From an uncultured Clostridium sp. (lineage in GTDB: Bacteria > Bacillota > Clostridia > Lachnospirales > Lachnospiraceae): a stretch of 64,000 nucleotides of DNA. A program made the position numbers and the translations under genes. Location: the NCBI GenBank assembly GCA_900547035.1, contig URFM01000004.1, forward strand, positions 52,381-116,380, in the 5' to 3' direction. Shown here piece after piece: positions 7,521 to 17,625 of the stretch; the stretch's first letter is position 1; each line of letters begins with the position of its first letter. A model generated the notes under the pieces. It saw only the letters and a list, made by a program, of their open reading frames with translations, searched no databases and was not told the origin of the DNA.

Positions 7521-8909
7521 TTAGAACATAAACTTATCCTCAAAATAACTCTTTAATTCCGCAATCGGCACCCTCACCTGCTCCATGGTGTCGCGGTCGC
7601 GGACGGTGACGGAGTGGTCCTCCTCAGAGTCGAAATCGTAGGTAATGCAGAAGGGAGTTCCGATTTCATCCTGTCTTCTGTACCGCTTTCCGATATTTCC
7701 TCTGTCGTCGAACTCGCAGTTGTAGTACTTGCACAGCTGGGCGTAAATCTTCTCCGCGCCCTCGTTGAGCTTCTTAGAAAGGGGCAGGATTCCGATTTTC
7801 ACCGGAGCGATGGCGGGATGGAAATGAAGCACCGTACGGGTATCTCCATCGGGCAGGGTCTCCTCATCGTAAGCGGAGCAGAGGAATGCCAGGGTTACCC
7901 GGTCCGCGCCCAGTGAGGGCTCGATGACGTAGGGGATATATTTCTCCTTGGCCTCATCGTCAAAATAGCTCATGTCCTGGCCGGATACCGTCTGATGCTG
8001 GGTCAGGTCGTAATCGGTCCGGTCCGCGATTCCCCAGAGCTCGCCCCAGCCGAAGGGGAAGAGGAACTCGATGTCCGTGGTAGCCTTGCTGTAGAAGCAC
8101 AGCTCCTCCGGAGAGTGGTCTCTGGCCCGCATCTCATTATCCTTGATTCCCAAGCTCTTTAACCAGTTAATGCAGAACTCCTTCCAGTAAGCAAACCACT
8201 CCAAATCCGTGCCGGGCTTGCAGAAAAACTCCAGCTCCATCTGCTCAAACTCTCTGGTACGGAAAGTGAAGTTTCCGGGAGTGATCTCATTTCGGAAAGA
8301 TTTTCCGATCTGACCGATTCCAAAAGGAACTTTCTTTCTGGAGGTTCTCTGAACATTTTTAAAGTTGACAAAAATACCCTGAGCAGTTTCAGGACGCAGG
8401 TACACCGTATTCTTAGCGTCCTCCGTTACGCCCTGGAAAGTTTTGAACATCAGGTTAAACTGACGGATATCCGTAAAATCATGGGCTCCGCAGCTGGGGC
8501 AGCAGATGTGGTGGTCTTCAATGTACTGCTTCATCTGTTCCTGGCTCCAGCCGTCTACGGAGCCTTCCAGGGTAATGCCGTGCTCTTCATTGTAGTCCTC
8601 AATCAGCTTATCGGCGCGGAAACGCTCCTTACACTGTTTGCAGTCCATCAGGGGGTCGGAAAATCCGCCCAGATGTCCGCTGGCTACCCAGGTCTGAGAA
8701 TTCATCAAAATGGCGCAGTCCACACCTACGTTGTAGGGACTCTCGGTGATAAACTTGCTCCACCAGGCCTTCTTCACGTTGTTCTTCAGCTCCACGCCCA
8801 GATTTCCGTAATCCCAGGTATTGGCAAGTCCGCCGTAAATCTCAGACCCCGGGTACACAAAGCCTCTTGTCTTGGCAAGAGCCACGATTTTTTCCATTGT
8901 CTTTTCCAT
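7521..8909 (-). CDS. glyS: Glycyl-tRNA synthetase, class II, alpha2 type
   Basis: The enzyme charges tRNA-Gly with glycine using ATP. The 462-residue length fits the single-chain homodimeric type and not the alpha2/beta2 type of many bacteria. Class II signatures are visible: motif 2 around [19 protein letters not shown], a motif 3 region in [14 protein letters not shown], and a C-terminal anticodon-binding domain ([12 protein letters not shown]). A CxxC pair (CKQC near residue 97 and CCPSC near 155) suggests the zinc-binding insertion of this family. It starts at ATG 8909, 26 bp after a lipoprotein gene on the same strand, and is closed by a terminator. Confidence 0.96.
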   Translation of the reverse strand: MEKTMEKIVALAKTRGFVYPGSEIYGGLANTWDYGNLGVELKNNVKKAWWSKFITESPYNVGVDCAILMNSQTWVASGHLGGFSDPLMDCKQCKERFRADKLIEDYNEEHGITLEGSVDGWSQEQMKQYIEDHHICCPSCGAHDFTDIRQFNLMFKTFQGVTEDAKNTVYLRPETAQGIFVNFKNVQRTSRKKVPFGIGQIGKSFRNEITPGNFTFRTREFEQMELEFFCKPGTDLEWFAYWKEFCINWLKSLGIKDNEMRARDHSPEELCFYSKATTDIEFLFPFGWGELWGIADRTDYDLTQHQTVSGQDMSYFDDEAKEKYIPYVIEPSLGADRVTLAFLCSAYDEETLPDGDTRTVLHFHPAIAPVKIGILPLSKKLNEGAEKIYAQLCKYYNCEFDDRGNIGKRYRRQDEIGTPFCITYDFDSEEDHSVTVRDRDTMEQVRVPIAELKSYFEDKFMF

Positions 8910-8935
8910 CGCTTTTTCCTCTCTCTCTTTTCCTT

Positions 8936-9586
8936 CTACTGGAAAATAATATAGCTGACCCCATCCTCGGGAGTCTGTACCACCGATTCTCCATCCAGGG
9001 TACAGCCCTCAGTGGTGTAAAGAATCTTTCCTTCGGTCTGAATCCGGCCGGCACCTTCAACCCGCACGGCTCTGTTGTCGCCCTTCTCGGTAACTTTGGA
9101 CAGATCCGCGCTGCTTCCCTTGGCATCCGTGAAAACCGCCTGGGAGAAATCCCCCTCCTGCGCCATGGCCGACACAGTATCCGTTGTCAGATCGGCAAAG
9201 GCAATTTCCGGATTTCGGATGGCCTGATTAAACGCCATCAGCGTCTCCGGGGAATCGTAGTTCAGAATGCATTTTAAAATCTGTCCTCCTTCTCCCTCTT
9301 CCACCGTACAGGAAGATACGCTGATGGGAGCTGACTCCTGAGCGTCCTGCCCGGCCTTAAACTCCTCCACCCGTTCGCTTACAAAGACTTCCAGGTCCTC
9401 CTGGGAGTAATAATTCTGTTCCGTCTGCTCCACAGAAGCACTGCTGACGGAACCATCCTTCTTAATATAGATGCTGCTCTGGTCCGGATCAAATCCTGAC
9501 AACGCTGCCCTTCCGGAGCACCCGCAGATCAGAAGGCCGCCAAAAGCAGCCAGAAGAAACGCTCTCGCCGGCATTCCTATTCTCAT
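8936..9586 (-). CDS. Putative lipoprotein of unknown function
   Basis: The product has 216 residues from the ATG at 9586, behind AGGAAAAGAG. The open frame extends upstream of this but without a signal sequence. The N-terminus is a lipoprotein signal ([20 protein letters not shown], then CGC) with the likely lipidated Cys at residue 23. The mature part is soluble and acidic and contains [20 protein letters not shown]; it has no motif I recognise. It lies directly upstream of glyS on the same strand. Lipoproteins of this size with no known domain are common in Lachnospiraceae, and I assign no function. Confidence 0.75.
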   Translation of the reverse strand: MRIGMPARAFLLAAFGGLLICGCSGRAALSGFDPDQSSIYIKKDGSVSSASVEQTEQNYYSQEDLEVFVSERVEEFKAGQDAQESAPISVSSCTVEEGEGGQILKCILNYDSPETLMAFNQAIRNPEIAFADLTTDTVSAMAQEGDFSQAVFTDAKGSSADLSKVTEKGDNRAVRVEGAGRIQTEGKILYTTEGCTLDGESVVQTPEDGVSYIIFQ

Positions 9587-9771
9587 ACTCTTTTCCTTCC
9601 TCGCTCTCCAGGATATTGTGATGAAGGCGTCAAAAGGTATTTTTCGCGTCCCAGTGTTATACTTGCCCGCCTGGCCTTTTGACACTTGTATCATATTATA
9701 TCCGCTGACCGCCATAATTTCAAGCCTTCCCGCGCAAGTTGCCTTTACTTCTTTGACACCTGTCCACAATT

Positions 9772-10422
9772 CTAACCGGTCAGCGTCTCCAGAATCTCCA
9801 GAGATTTGCACTGGCGGGGCAGGAACCGTTTCCGTGCCCGATCTACGCAGCGGGCAAACTCCTGCTCCACGGGCTCCTTCAGCACAAACCGGTACAGCTC
9901 CTCTACCGGTGTGCAGACCACATACTCCCAGGCGTAGGCGCAGGAGTCGGAAACCTTCTCCTCCGGCAGCTGGGTATATTCCCCGCCGATGACCATGGTC
10001 TTCAGCTCGAAAATCCTTCGCACCAGGGAATTGGGAATAGCAGGCTTTAACAGCGCCCGCAAAGACTGATACACCAGTTTTAACAGCTCCGTTGCGTCCT
10101 CATTTTCTCCGGAACACAGTCCCGCCAATTCCAAAAAATAGGAGCCATAGCAGGCTCCTTCAATGTCCGCCGACAGTTCCTCGAAATAATTGATGACCTG
10201 GGCCGACTGAAGATTATAGGCAGAACGGCCTTCGTAAAGGGTAAACCTGCCGAACACAAAGGTTCTGGAGCAGGCCATCAGTGAGCTGCCCTGTCGTCTG
10301 GCGCCGTGGGCGAAGGCGGTAATCTTTCCCCGTTCTGTGGTCAAAAGCACCAGCCGCCGGTCATAGTCGCCGGAAGGGGCAGCGGTCAGGACCATCCCCA
10401 ACAGCGTGATTGATTCCCTCAT
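9772..10422 (-). CDS. recO: DNA repair protein RecO
   Basis: RecO anneals single strands and helps load RecA in the RecFOR pathway. The product has 216 residues from the ATG at 10422, which has AAAGGAGAGG upstream; the open frame extends 30 residues further without a ribosome site. The N-terminal OB fold is clear (SITLLGMVLTAAPSGDYDRR, TERGKITAFAHGARR). The protein is on the short side for RecO, and the Cys4 zinc-finger spacing of many family members is not visible in its C-terminal half. It lies about 100 bp after era on the same strand; era-recO adjacency is common in Firmicutes. Confidence 0.9.
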   Translation of the reverse strand: MRESITLLGMVLTAAPSGDYDRRLVLLTTERGKITAFAHGARRQGSSLMACSRTFVFGRFTLYEGRSAYNLQSAQVINYFEELSADIEGACYGSYFLELAGLCSGENEDATELLKLVYQSLRALLKPAIPNSLVRRIFELKTMVIGGEYTQLPEEKVSDSCAYAWEYVVCTPVEELYRFVLKEPVEQEFARCVDRARKRFLPRQCKSLEILETLTG

Positions 10423-10526
10423 CCGCCCCTCTCCTTTCTTATTTTTCGTTGCACATCGCTCTTTTTTGTTGTAATTACAACGCAATTGTTCAATTCCAGA
10501 CAAACCAGGCAATCCCGCCGCACTCT

Positions 10527-11438
10527 CTAAACATCCTTCGCATCATAGCCGTAATTTTTCATATACAGCTCGCTGTCCCGCCACTCCCTGCGGACCTTCA
10601 CCCACAGCTGCAGGTTCACTCTCATCTCCAGCATCTGCTCAATTTCCCGGCGAGCCTCGGTGCCGATTTTTTTCAGCATGCCCCCGCCCTTTCCGATGAT
10701 GATTCCCTTGTGGGATTCCTTCTCGCAGATGATGCTGGCCTCGATATCCATGATGCCGCCCTTCCGCTCCTTCATCTTCTCGATGGTCACGGCAATCCCG
10801 TGGGGAATCTCATCGTCCAGCAGGCGCAGGGCCTTCTCCCGGATCAGCTCCGCCGCAATCTGGCGCATGGGCTGGTCCGTCACCGTGTCCTCATCGTAAA
10901 ACTGAGGACCGTAGGGCAGGTATTTGAAAATCAGCTCCAGCAAAAGGTCCGTATTCCGGTCCTTGAGAGCCGACAGGGGAACAATCTCCGCAAAAGGACA
11001 GATATCCTTATAAGCATCGATAAAAGTCAGAATTTCCTCCTGCTTCTTCACCTGGTCAATCTTATTGATGACCAGAATCACAGGCGTTTTAACCCCGGAA
11101 AGCTGCTCGGCAATATGGCGCTCTCCCGCCCCGATGAAGGTGGAGGGTTCCACCAGCCATAAAACCAGGTCCACTTCCTTTAAGGTATGCTCCGCCACAT
11201 TGACCATGTATTCTCCCAATTTATTCTTGGCCTTATGGATTCCCGGAGTGTCCAGGAAAATAATCTGCCCCCGCTCATCGGTATAAACCGTCTGAATCCG
11301 GTTTCGGGTAGTCTGAGGCTTGTTGGAAGTAATGGCAATCTTCTGGCCAATGAGATGGTTCATCAAGGTAGACTTGCCCACATTGGGCCGTCCCACCAGA
11401 GTTACAAAACCTGATTTTTTCTGTGTATTTTCTTCCAT
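10527..11438 (-). CDS. era: GTPase Era
   Basis: This is a 303-residue essential GTPase that binds 16S rRNA during 30S assembly. G motifs are visible in order: G1 GRPNVGKST near residue 16, G2 in NKPQTTRN, G3 DTPGIHK, and G4 NKID. The C-terminal KH domain contains the conserved GKGGGMLKKIGTEARREIE. Length and domain order are standard. It is followed on the same strand by recO and preceded 18 bp away by the M16C protease gene. Confidence 0.97.
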   Translation of the reverse strand: MEENTQKKSGFVTLVGRPNVGKSTLMNHLIGQKIAITSNKPQTTRNRIQTVYTDERGQIIFLDTPGIHKAKNKLGEYMVNVAEHTLKEVDLVLWLVEPSTFIGAGERHIAEQLSGVKTPVILVINKIDQVKKQEEILTFIDAYKDICPFAEIVPLSALKDRNTDLLLELIFKYLPYGPQFYDEDTVTDQPMRQIAAELIREKALRLLDDEIPHGIAVTIEKMKERKGGIMDIEASIICEKESHKGIIIGKGGGMLKKIGTEARREIEQMLEMRVNLQLWVKVRREWRDSELYMKNYGYDAKDV

Positions 11439-11456
11439 TCTTCTCTCCGTTCCTCT

Positions 11457-14411
11457 TTAGTGGTACAGGTTCAGGGTGGTCTTAAACAGCTTCTCATCCT
11501 CCGTAATCTTCCGGTCATTTCCAATAGCGCAGAGAGCTCCCGTATCCAGAAGCGCCTGGATCATGGGCGCCAGAGCCCGGATGTCCTCCTGCCTGGCTTC
11601 CAGGATTTCCTTCCGCTCCTCTCTCAGCATCTGGGGCGTCACCCCTGAAAGATAGGCGGACATGGACCGGCTCCCTTTCACCGAGGGCGTCAGCGGCGCA
11701 TCCAGGTCGCTGATGGCGCCGATCACATACCTGGTCATATCCCGGTCATCGATGGAAAAATTCTCCAAGTACTCCGGAATTCCCTCATAAACCTCATTGG
11801 TGGCTCCCAGATTGGGGTCCCGGTAGGATACCAGATACCCTTCCCCGGAGCGGCCGAATCCGCTCATGCAGCCGTAGGCTCCGCCCTTCACCCGCAGGTT
11901 GGTCCACAGATATTCGTAATTCAGAATCACCTTCAGCACCTTCAATGCCCCGGTATAGGTCAGGCCCTTTTCCCGGAAACTGCCGCAGCGGGCCACGTAA
12001 TTCACCTGGGAGGAAGTCCGAAAGCCCTCGTTCCGGTTTCCCATCTGAGGCTGGAAAGGATAGTTTTGTCCGTTTCCTTCCGGAAGACTCTTCACAAAAC
12101 CCTCCAGCAGGCCCGGCAGAAGGCCGTAGCCTTTTTCGTCAGCCGTATATCCCACCAGAAGGTTGTCCCTGGTAAAGAGTCTGGCCGCCGTGCGTTTCAG
12201 ATGTCCCGTCAGTTCCTTCCGGTAAGCCGGGTCTTTCCCGTAGCGGTCCGCCGCTTGTTCCAGAAAATGGTAATAAGCAATGCCTCCGGTCATGTCGTTG
12301 AAGGCTGAGGTGGGCGAGAAGTAGGAAGTAGCCCTTGCCACCGCCGCACTGTGGGAACCGCTCTCCAACTTCATTCTGGCCCGGGATCTGGTTTCATCCA
12401 GAATCTCGCCAATCCGCTTTTCATCATCCAGATGAGAACCTGTGAAAATCTCCCTCATCAGTTCAAAGGGGAAATCCAGCTTCTCATAAAGCACCTTCGC
12501 GTTTACCACAAAGGCGCCGTAAAACTCCTTGGGATTCTCCAGGTCAATATAGGAGGTAACGGAGAAATCCATGCCGCCGCTGTTTAAGTAGATTTCGCTG
12601 GCCAGGTCCTGATAGCTGTGCGCATCCGTATCCACATACCCCATAACGGATTTCAGAAGACCCACATAGGGCAGGTCCTCCTGGGGCACGCGGTCCGTCC
12701 GAAACAGCACCTTCAGATAGCCGATTCCGGAGGTAAACAGATTGGTATGAATCACGGTCACCCCGTTTTCATTCTTTACCTGGTATTCCGGTATATCTCC
12801 CTCGCTGGCAATGTCTTCCCTGGCAAGCATAGGAATCTTTTCCAAATCCTCCTGGGCAGAAGGCTCCTCTTGATAAGCCTTCAGCTCTTTTGTTTCTCTT
12901 ACCAGCGCCTCCACCTGGGCCGCGGACAGTGATGCCTTGTAATCTGCCAGCTGCTCAGCCAGAGCCGCTTCCTCCCGGGCCGTCTGGTCCACCGACGGGC
13001 TCACAATGATGACCGCCTCGTGGGGATTGTCCAGCAGGTAATCCAGGATTAGCTGCTCAAAATAGCGTCCTTTCACAGCCTCCTTTAAAAAGTCAAAGGT
13101 TTTCTGGTATTCCAGATGCATAAAGGGGTCACCGTCGTACAGCCAGCTGTCCATGCACCAGAGTCCGTAAATCAGTCCCTTGGGAGCGGAGCCATAATCC
13201 GCCTCCCGATAGCGGAACTCATAGTAATTCAGTCCGGCCAGAAGGCTCTTCTTGTCAATTCCCTGGTCCGCCAGACGGCGCAGGGTTCCCTTCACCGCCA
13301 TGAGAAATTCGCCCTTCTGCTGCCGGTCCGCGTTCTTGGCGATAACGGAAAAGTAGGGCTGGAGAATACCGCTCTCATAACCTCCGAAAATATCCTCCCC
13401 CAGTCCCGCATCCACCAGGGCCTGCTTTAAAGGAGCGCCCGGAGCGTCGATGAGAGCATATTCCAAAATCTGGAAAGCCACGTAGAGGACTGGGTCCAAG
13501 TCTGTCCCCACCACCGTATTCAGGGAGAGATAGGTCCGTTTCTCAGTCCCTTCCTCTTGGGTTACCGAGTAGGTAATCTCCTCTTCCACCGGCTTCTCAA
13601 AGGCGTTCTGCATCCGAATCCGGGAATCCGCCTTCCAGTCCTGCCGGTCGTAGGCGGACAGATACTCTTTATCCAGCCAGGTTAATTTTTCCGCCATGTC
13701 CATATCTCCGTAGAGATAGATGTAGCTGTTGGCCGGGTGATAGTAATTCCGGTGAAATGCCGCAAACTGCTCATAGGTCAAATCGGGAATCCGGGCCGGA
13801 TCCCCGCCGGACTCAAATCCGTAGCAGGTATCCGGGAACAGCACCGCCCTGGTATAGCGGTCCAGAACGCTTTCCGGAGAGGAAAACGCTCCCTTCATCT
13901 CGTTGTAAACCACTCCGTTGATGGTCAGCTCATCCTCCGGGCCTTCCAGCTCATAGTGCCATCCCTCCTGGAGAAAGATTTTGGGCTCCCGGTAGATGCT
14001 TGGATGGAAAACGCCGTCCAGATATACATCCATGAGATTCTGAAAATCCTTGTCATTGCAGCTGGCAACGGGATAAACCGTCTTATCCGGGTAGGTCATG
14101 GCGTTTAAAAAGGTATTCAAGGACCCTTTCACCAGTTCCACAAAGGGGTCCTTCACCGGAAATTTCTCCGAGCCCTCCAGAACACTGTGTTCCAGAATAT
14201 GAGGAAGGCCGGTGCTGTCCGCCGGAGGGGTGCGAAAACCGATATTAAATACCTTATTTTCGTCCTCATTGGCCAGAAGGAACAATCTGGCGCCGCTTTT
14301 TTTGTGTTCCAGAATCATTCCCCGTGAATTCAGCTCCTTTAAGTCCGCCTCCTTCACCACCTGATACTGAGGCAATCTCTTAACCTGTTCCAAATTACTG
14401 CGCTCTGACAT
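11457..14411 (-). CDS. M16C-family metalloprotease (presequence protease-like)
   Basis: The product has 984 residues starting at MSERSNLEQV, chosen because AAGGAG lies 9 bp upstream; the open frame extends 24 residues further. The inverted zinc motif HxxEH is present as HILEH at about residues 71-75. The full length, with two M16 halves joined by a helical region, matches the PreP/CYM1 and Lachnospiraceae insulinase-like families. These fold into a chamber that degrades short peptides. No signal peptide is present, so a cytoplasmic role in peptide turnover is likely. It starts 17 bp after the YdcF-family gene. Confidence 0.92.
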   Translation of the reverse strand: MSERSNLEQVKRLPQYQVVKEADLKELNSRGMILEHKKSGARLFLLANEDENKVFNIGFRTPPADSTGLPHILEHSVLEGSEKFPVKDPFVELVKGSLNTFLNAMTYPDKTVYPVASCNDKDFQNLMDVYLDGVFHPSIYREPKIFLQEGWHYELEGPEDELTINGVVYNEMKGAFSSPESVLDRYTRAVLFPDTCYGFESGGDPARIPDLTYEQFAAFHRNYYHPANSYIYLYGDMDMAEKLTWLDKEYLSAYDRQDWKADSRIRMQNAFEKPVEEEITYSVTQEEGTEKRTYLSLNTVVGTDLDPVLYVAFQILEYALIDAPGAPLKQALVDAGLGEDIFGGYESGILQPYFSVIAKNADRQQKGEFLMAVKGTLRRLADQGIDKKSLLAGLNYYEFRYREADYGSAPKGLIYGLWCMDSWLYDGDPFMHLEYQKTFDFLKEAVKGRYFEQLILDYLLDNPHEAVIIVSPSVDQTAREEAALAEQLADYKASLSAAQVEALVRETKELKAYQEEPSAQEDLEKIPMLAREDIASEGDIPEYQVKNENGVTVIHTNLFTSGIGYLKVLFRTDRVPQEDLPYVGLLKSVMGYVDTDAHSYQDLASEIYLNSGGMDFSVTSYIDLENPKEFYGAFVVNAKVLYEKLDFPFELMREIFTGSHLDDEKRIGEILDETRSRARMKLESGSHSAAVARATSYFSPTSAFNDMTGGIAYYHFLEQAADRYGKDPAYRKELTGHLKRTAARLFTRDNLLVGYTADEKGYGLLPGLLEGFVKSLPEGNGQNYPFQPQMGNRNEGFRTSSQVNYVARCGSFREKGLTYTGALKVLKVILNYEYLWTNLRVKGGAYGCMSGFGRSGEGYLVSYRDPNLGATNEVYEGIPEYLENFSIDDRDMTRYVIGAISDLDAPLTPSVKGSRSMSAYLSGVTPQMLREERKEILEARQEDIRALAPMIQALLDTGALCAIGNDRKITEDEKLFKTTLNLYH

Positions 14412-14428
14412 ATCTGCATATTCTCCTT

Positions 14429-15256
14429 CTACATATTCCCCATCAGCCGGTCCTTCAAAATGGAGGCGCACTCCCGGACGCACATATGGACAAACAGCAC
14501 CCGGTCGGACCGGGCGGCAATGCCGTACACATTCTCCATTCCCCAGTGGCGGGCAATCATCACAGCCCGGAACACATGGAAGTTGCTGGTAAGCACGCCA
14601 ATTTCCAGAGGTTTATCCTCCACCATCTGCGCCCCTTCAGGCCCCATATTCCTGGGAGGCCTGACCGGCACTGGCTTCTCAGCCGCGCGATGCCGCTCAA
14701 TCACCACCTTGCTGAAAGCAATATTTTCCACCGTACTGGTGGAACGTTCCTCCAGCAAAAGCCGGTCCGGATTCACCCCATTATACACCAAATACCGGTA
14801 CATAGCCTCCGCCTCGCTGATAGGCTCGTCCTTTCCTTTTCCTCCGGACAACACCAGTATAGTGTCCGGATTTTTCTCCGAATATTCGATGGCCTTATCC
14901 AGCCGCTTTTTCAGAGAGTCGCTGACTGCGTGCTCCTTCACCCTGGCTCCCAGTACAATCACATAATCCATCCCCTCCGGATCCTTTCCTGCCACACCGG
15001 AAAACACCAGGATGCACACCACCACGAAAATCACCAGGCCGGCAATGCAGGTGGTCACCACGGATACGGGAACCCATCTGGGAATCCGGTCTATATTTCT
15101 GGCGTAGTACCATCTGCCATAGGACAGAAACAGGAACAGGGCGCAGAAAAATAGCCAGATAAAGGAAAATGAAGTTCCTATTCCGGAATAAATGGAAATA
15201 ACAAGAAAGTAAGCCGCGCTTAAAACGGACAGCACAATCAAAATTCCATCAATCAT
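14429..15256 (-). CDS. YdcF/SanA-family (DUF218) membrane protein
   Basis: This is a 275-residue protein with three or four hydrophobic segments in the first 90 residues. A DUF218 domain follows: YVIVLGARVKE near residue 100, VLSGGKGKDEPISEAEAMYRYL, and TSNFHVFRAVMIARHWG. Characterised relatives (SanA, ElyC) take part in envelope barrier function and peptidoglycan assembly, but the biochemical activity is not settled. It starts behind AGGAGG at ATG 15256 and runs into the M16C gene with a 17-bp gap. Confidence 0.88.
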   Translation of the reverse strand: MIDGILIVLSVLSAAYFLVISIYSGIGTSFSFIWLFFCALFLFLSYGRWYYARNIDRIPRWVPVSVVTTCIAGLVIFVVVCILVFSGVAGKDPEGMDYVIVLGARVKEHAVSDSLKKRLDKAIEYSEKNPDTILVLSGGKGKDEPISEAEAMYRYLVYNGVNPDRLLLEERSTSTVENIAFSKVVIERHRAAEKPVPVRPPRNMGPEGAQMVEDKPLEIGVLTSNFHVFRAVMIARHWGMENVYGIAARSDRVLFVHMCVRECASILKDRLMGNM

Positions 15257-15305
15257 TTGGAGTCACCTCCTGTCATCGGACGTATGGCGGTCTGCCGGCT
15301 GCGGG

Positions 15306-16550
15306 TCACCAGGACGACCCGTCGTCTTCTTCCCTTCGCCGCAGAATATCCCAGGGCTCTGGGGTAATTCCCAAATCCACCCACACAATCTGTCTTGCGT
15401 GGGGAGCGCTTTCCTGACTGCGGCCTTCCTCATCGTAAATTCCTTTTACCGAAACCAGCAAGTTTTCCCCGGAGGGCTTCATCACCTCGATAGTCTCCCC
15501 CACAGAAAACTTGTTCTTCTGCTCAATACGGGCCCGGTCGGAAGAGTCTCTTTCCTGAACTGTACCCAGATAGGTGTAATTCTTATGATAGGTGCTGTTG
15601 TCGTAAATCTGGGAGTCCGATCCCGGCTTTCCAAAATAGAAGCCGGTAGAAAATTCCCTGGTGGTGCATTTTCCAATTTCTTCTTTATACCACTCCAGAT
15701 TTCTTCGATACAGATTCACGTCCTGTTTGCAGTCGTCGATGGCCTTCCGGTAGGTTCTGGTCACCGCCGCCACGTAAAGAGCCGTTTTCATTCTGCCCTC
15801 AATCTTAAAGCTGTCGATGCCCGATTCCAAAAGCTCCGGGATGTGCTCAATCATGCACAGGTCCTTGGAATTAAAAATAAAGGTACCCCTGTCGTTTTCA
15901 TACACCGGCATATATTCCCCGGGCCTGGTTTCCTCCACCACCGCGTACTTCCAGCGGCAGGGATGGGTGCAGGCTCCCTGATTGGCGTCTCTTCCCGTAA
16001 AATAGTTGCTCAAAAGGCAGCGGCCGGAGTAGGAAATGCACATGGCCCCGTGGATAAAGCTTTCAATCTCCATGTCCTCCGGGATATTGCGGCGAATCTC
16101 CCGGATTTCCTCCAGGGAAAGCTCCCTGGCTGTTACCACCCGCCTGGCCCCCAGCTCATGCCAGAACCGGAAGGTGCCGTAATTGGTATTATTCGCCTGG
16201 GTACTGATGTGGATCTCCACCTGGGGGAGTACTTTTTTCGCAATATCAAAAACTCCCGGGTCGGAGATAATCAGAGCGTCAGGCCCAATCTCCCCCAGCT
16301 CCTTAAAGTATTCCTCCACCCCCGGCAGGTCCTGATTATGGGCCAGAATATTGGCCGTTACATAAACTTTTACGCCCCGCTCATGAGCAAACTGAATTCC
16401 CTCCTTCATCTCTGAAAGAGAAAAATTATGGGCCTTGGCCCGAAGACCAAAGGCCTCACCGCCGATATAAACCGCATCCGCTCCATAAATCACTGCCGTT
16501 TTCAGTACGTCCAGGCTGCCTGCGGGAATCAGAAGCTCCGTATTTCTCAT
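15306..16550 (-). CDS. trhP: U32-family protein, likely tRNA wobble-uridine hydroxylation factor TrhP
   Basis: This 414-residue protein carries the U32 signature around ESFIHGAMCISYSGRCLLSN and an N-terminal barrel region (ELLIPAGSLDVLKTAVIYGA). Cysteines in the signature and in NQGACTHPCRWKY match the iron-sulfur ligands of the family. In Bacillus and E. coli, TrhP proteins use prephenate to form 5-hydroxyuridine at tRNA position 34. The gene overlaps the O-methyltransferase start by 4 bp, the same arrangement as yrrM-yrrN-yrrO of B. subtilis, which supports this role over a protease role. B. subtilis has two U32 proteins here, and only one is present in this window. Confidence 0.85.
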   Translation of the reverse strand: MRNTELLIPAGSLDVLKTAVIYGADAVYIGGEAFGLRAKAHNFSLSEMKEGIQFAHERGVKVYVTANILAHNQDLPGVEEYFKELGEIGPDALIISDPGVFDIAKKVLPQVEIHISTQANNTNYGTFRFWHELGARRVVTARELSLEEIREIRRNIPEDMEIESFIHGAMCISYSGRCLLSNYFTGRDANQGACTHPCRWKYAVVEETRPGEYMPVYENDRGTFIFNSKDLCMIEHIPELLESGIDSFKIEGRMKTALYVAAVTRTYRKAIDDCKQDVNLYRRNLEWYKEEIGKCTTREFSTGFYFGKPGSDSQIYDNSTYHKNYTYLGTVQERDSSDRARIEQKNKFSVGETIEVMKPSGENLLVSVKGIYDEEGRSQESAPHARQIVWVDLGITPEPWDILRRREEDDGSSW

Positions 16551-17206
16551 AAGTCAATCCTTTCTTTCCGGGCGCTCAAGGCCACCCCGTCTCCAACTGT
16601 AAGAATCGCTGTTTCCAAAAGAGGACAGTGCTTCAATTCATACAGATACTCCCTCATCCGGCTGTGAATAGTCCGGTTTCTCCGTTCAATGGCAAACCGG
16701 GACTGTATCACATCCCCATCCTGAAGCACATTATCTGAGATCAAAAGGGCTCCCGGCTCCATCATAGGGAGGATTTTAGGAAGCCACCCCAGATACTGTC
16801 CCTTGGCCGCATCCATAAAGATCAAATCAAAGTGCTGGTGAGAAAGAGTATCCAGAATATGATCCGCATCCCCTTCCATCAAAGTAATCTTTTCCCCGAC
16901 TCCTGCTCTGAGAAAATTTTTTCTGGCCTCTTCTATCCGCTTTTCATATTTTTCAATGGTAACAATGCGGCCGTTCTGAGGCATAGCCTGGCACATCATC
17001 AATGCGGAATACCCAACCGCAGTTCCAATCTCCAAAATTTTTCCAGGCTTCGAAGCGTATATAAGGGTCCTCAGCAAAGCAGCCGTTTCCCTGCGGATAA
17101 TGGGAATCCGGTCCCTGACCGCCTTCTTCTCAATTTCATCCAAAAGGCAGCCCTGGCCGGACTCCAGCGAATGAAGATAGTCTGTCATCCTGGAATCCGA
17201 AATCAT
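16547..17206 (-). CDS. trmR: O-methyltransferase, likely tRNA 5-hydroxyuridine methyltransferase TrmR
   Basis: This is a 219-residue class I SAM methyltransferase of the COMT-like family. SAM motif I is ILEIGTAVGYSALMM; FDLIFMDAAKGQY holds the metal-binding Asp; ALLISDNVLQDG follows. In B. subtilis the orthologue YrrM/TrmR converts ho5U34 to mo5U34 in tRNA. It sits between an MltG-like gene and a U32 gene with 4-bp ATGA overlaps at both ends, as in that organism. Family sequence alone would give only an O-methyltransferase; the tRNA role rests on gene order. Confidence 0.85.
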   Translation of the reverse strand: MISDSRMTDYLHSLESGQGCLLDEIEKKAVRDRIPIIRRETAALLRTLIYASKPGKILEIGTAVGYSALMMCQAMPQNGRIVTIEKYEKRIEEARKNFLRAGVGEKITLMEGDADHILDTLSHQHFDLIFMDAAKGQYLGWLPKILPMMEPGALLISDNVLQDGDVIQSRFAIERRNRTIHSRMREYLYELKHCPLLETAILTVGDGVALSARKERIDL

Positions 17207-17604
17207 TCTTCCTCGTCCTCCTGGCTTTCCGGCCTGGTATTTAATTCCTGAAGAATTTCCTTGGAAGTCATGGAAGTATTTAATTCGTAAGTGCCGGGGT
17301 AGAAAGTATCGTACTCATAAAATCGGCTCTGAAAAACAAAAGCAAATTCGTTGGTAATGAGCCCCTGATCCATCAGCAGGCCTGCCACATCGCTTGCCGA
17401 ATCTCCCTCCTCGATCACCACCGTCCGGTCCACGCCCGGAGGCGGATCCACCGCCTCCTCGTAAAAAATGGCATGCCCGAAAGCGAACCCTCTGGTGATT
17501 CCCTCGTAAAGAATCAAAATCACAAGAGCGAAAGCAATCAGTTTGATGGAGATTCGGATGATGGCCGTAGTCACTCTGTTTATATCATTGGTCGTATTGC
17601 TCAT
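17203..17604 (-). CDS. Short MltG/YceG-like membrane protein without the catalytic domain
   Basis: The 133-residue product starts at ATG 17604 behind AAGGA; an in-frame TTG two codons earlier is less likely. One membrane segment lies at about 18-40 (LIAFALVILILYEGI). A LysM-like MltG N-terminal part follows (VVIEEGDSASDVAGLLMDQG, FYPGTYELNTSMTSKEILQ). The catalytic transglycosylase domain of full MltG (about 340 residues) is absent, and the protein ends in an acidic tail (ESQEDEEE). Its place upstream of trmR matches mltG/yrrL in B. subtilis. It is either a reduced member of the family or a peptidoglycan-sensing stub, and it is unlikely to be a lytic transglycosylase. Confidence 0.75.
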   Translation of the reverse strand: MSNTTNDINRVTTAIIRISIKLIAFALVILILYEGITRGFAFGHAIFYEEAVDPPPGVDRTVVIEEGDSASDVAGLLMDQGLITNEFAFVFQSRFYEYDTFYPGTYELNTSMTSKEILQELNTRPESQEDEEE

Positions 17605-17625
17605 GATCAAATTCCTTTAACCGCT

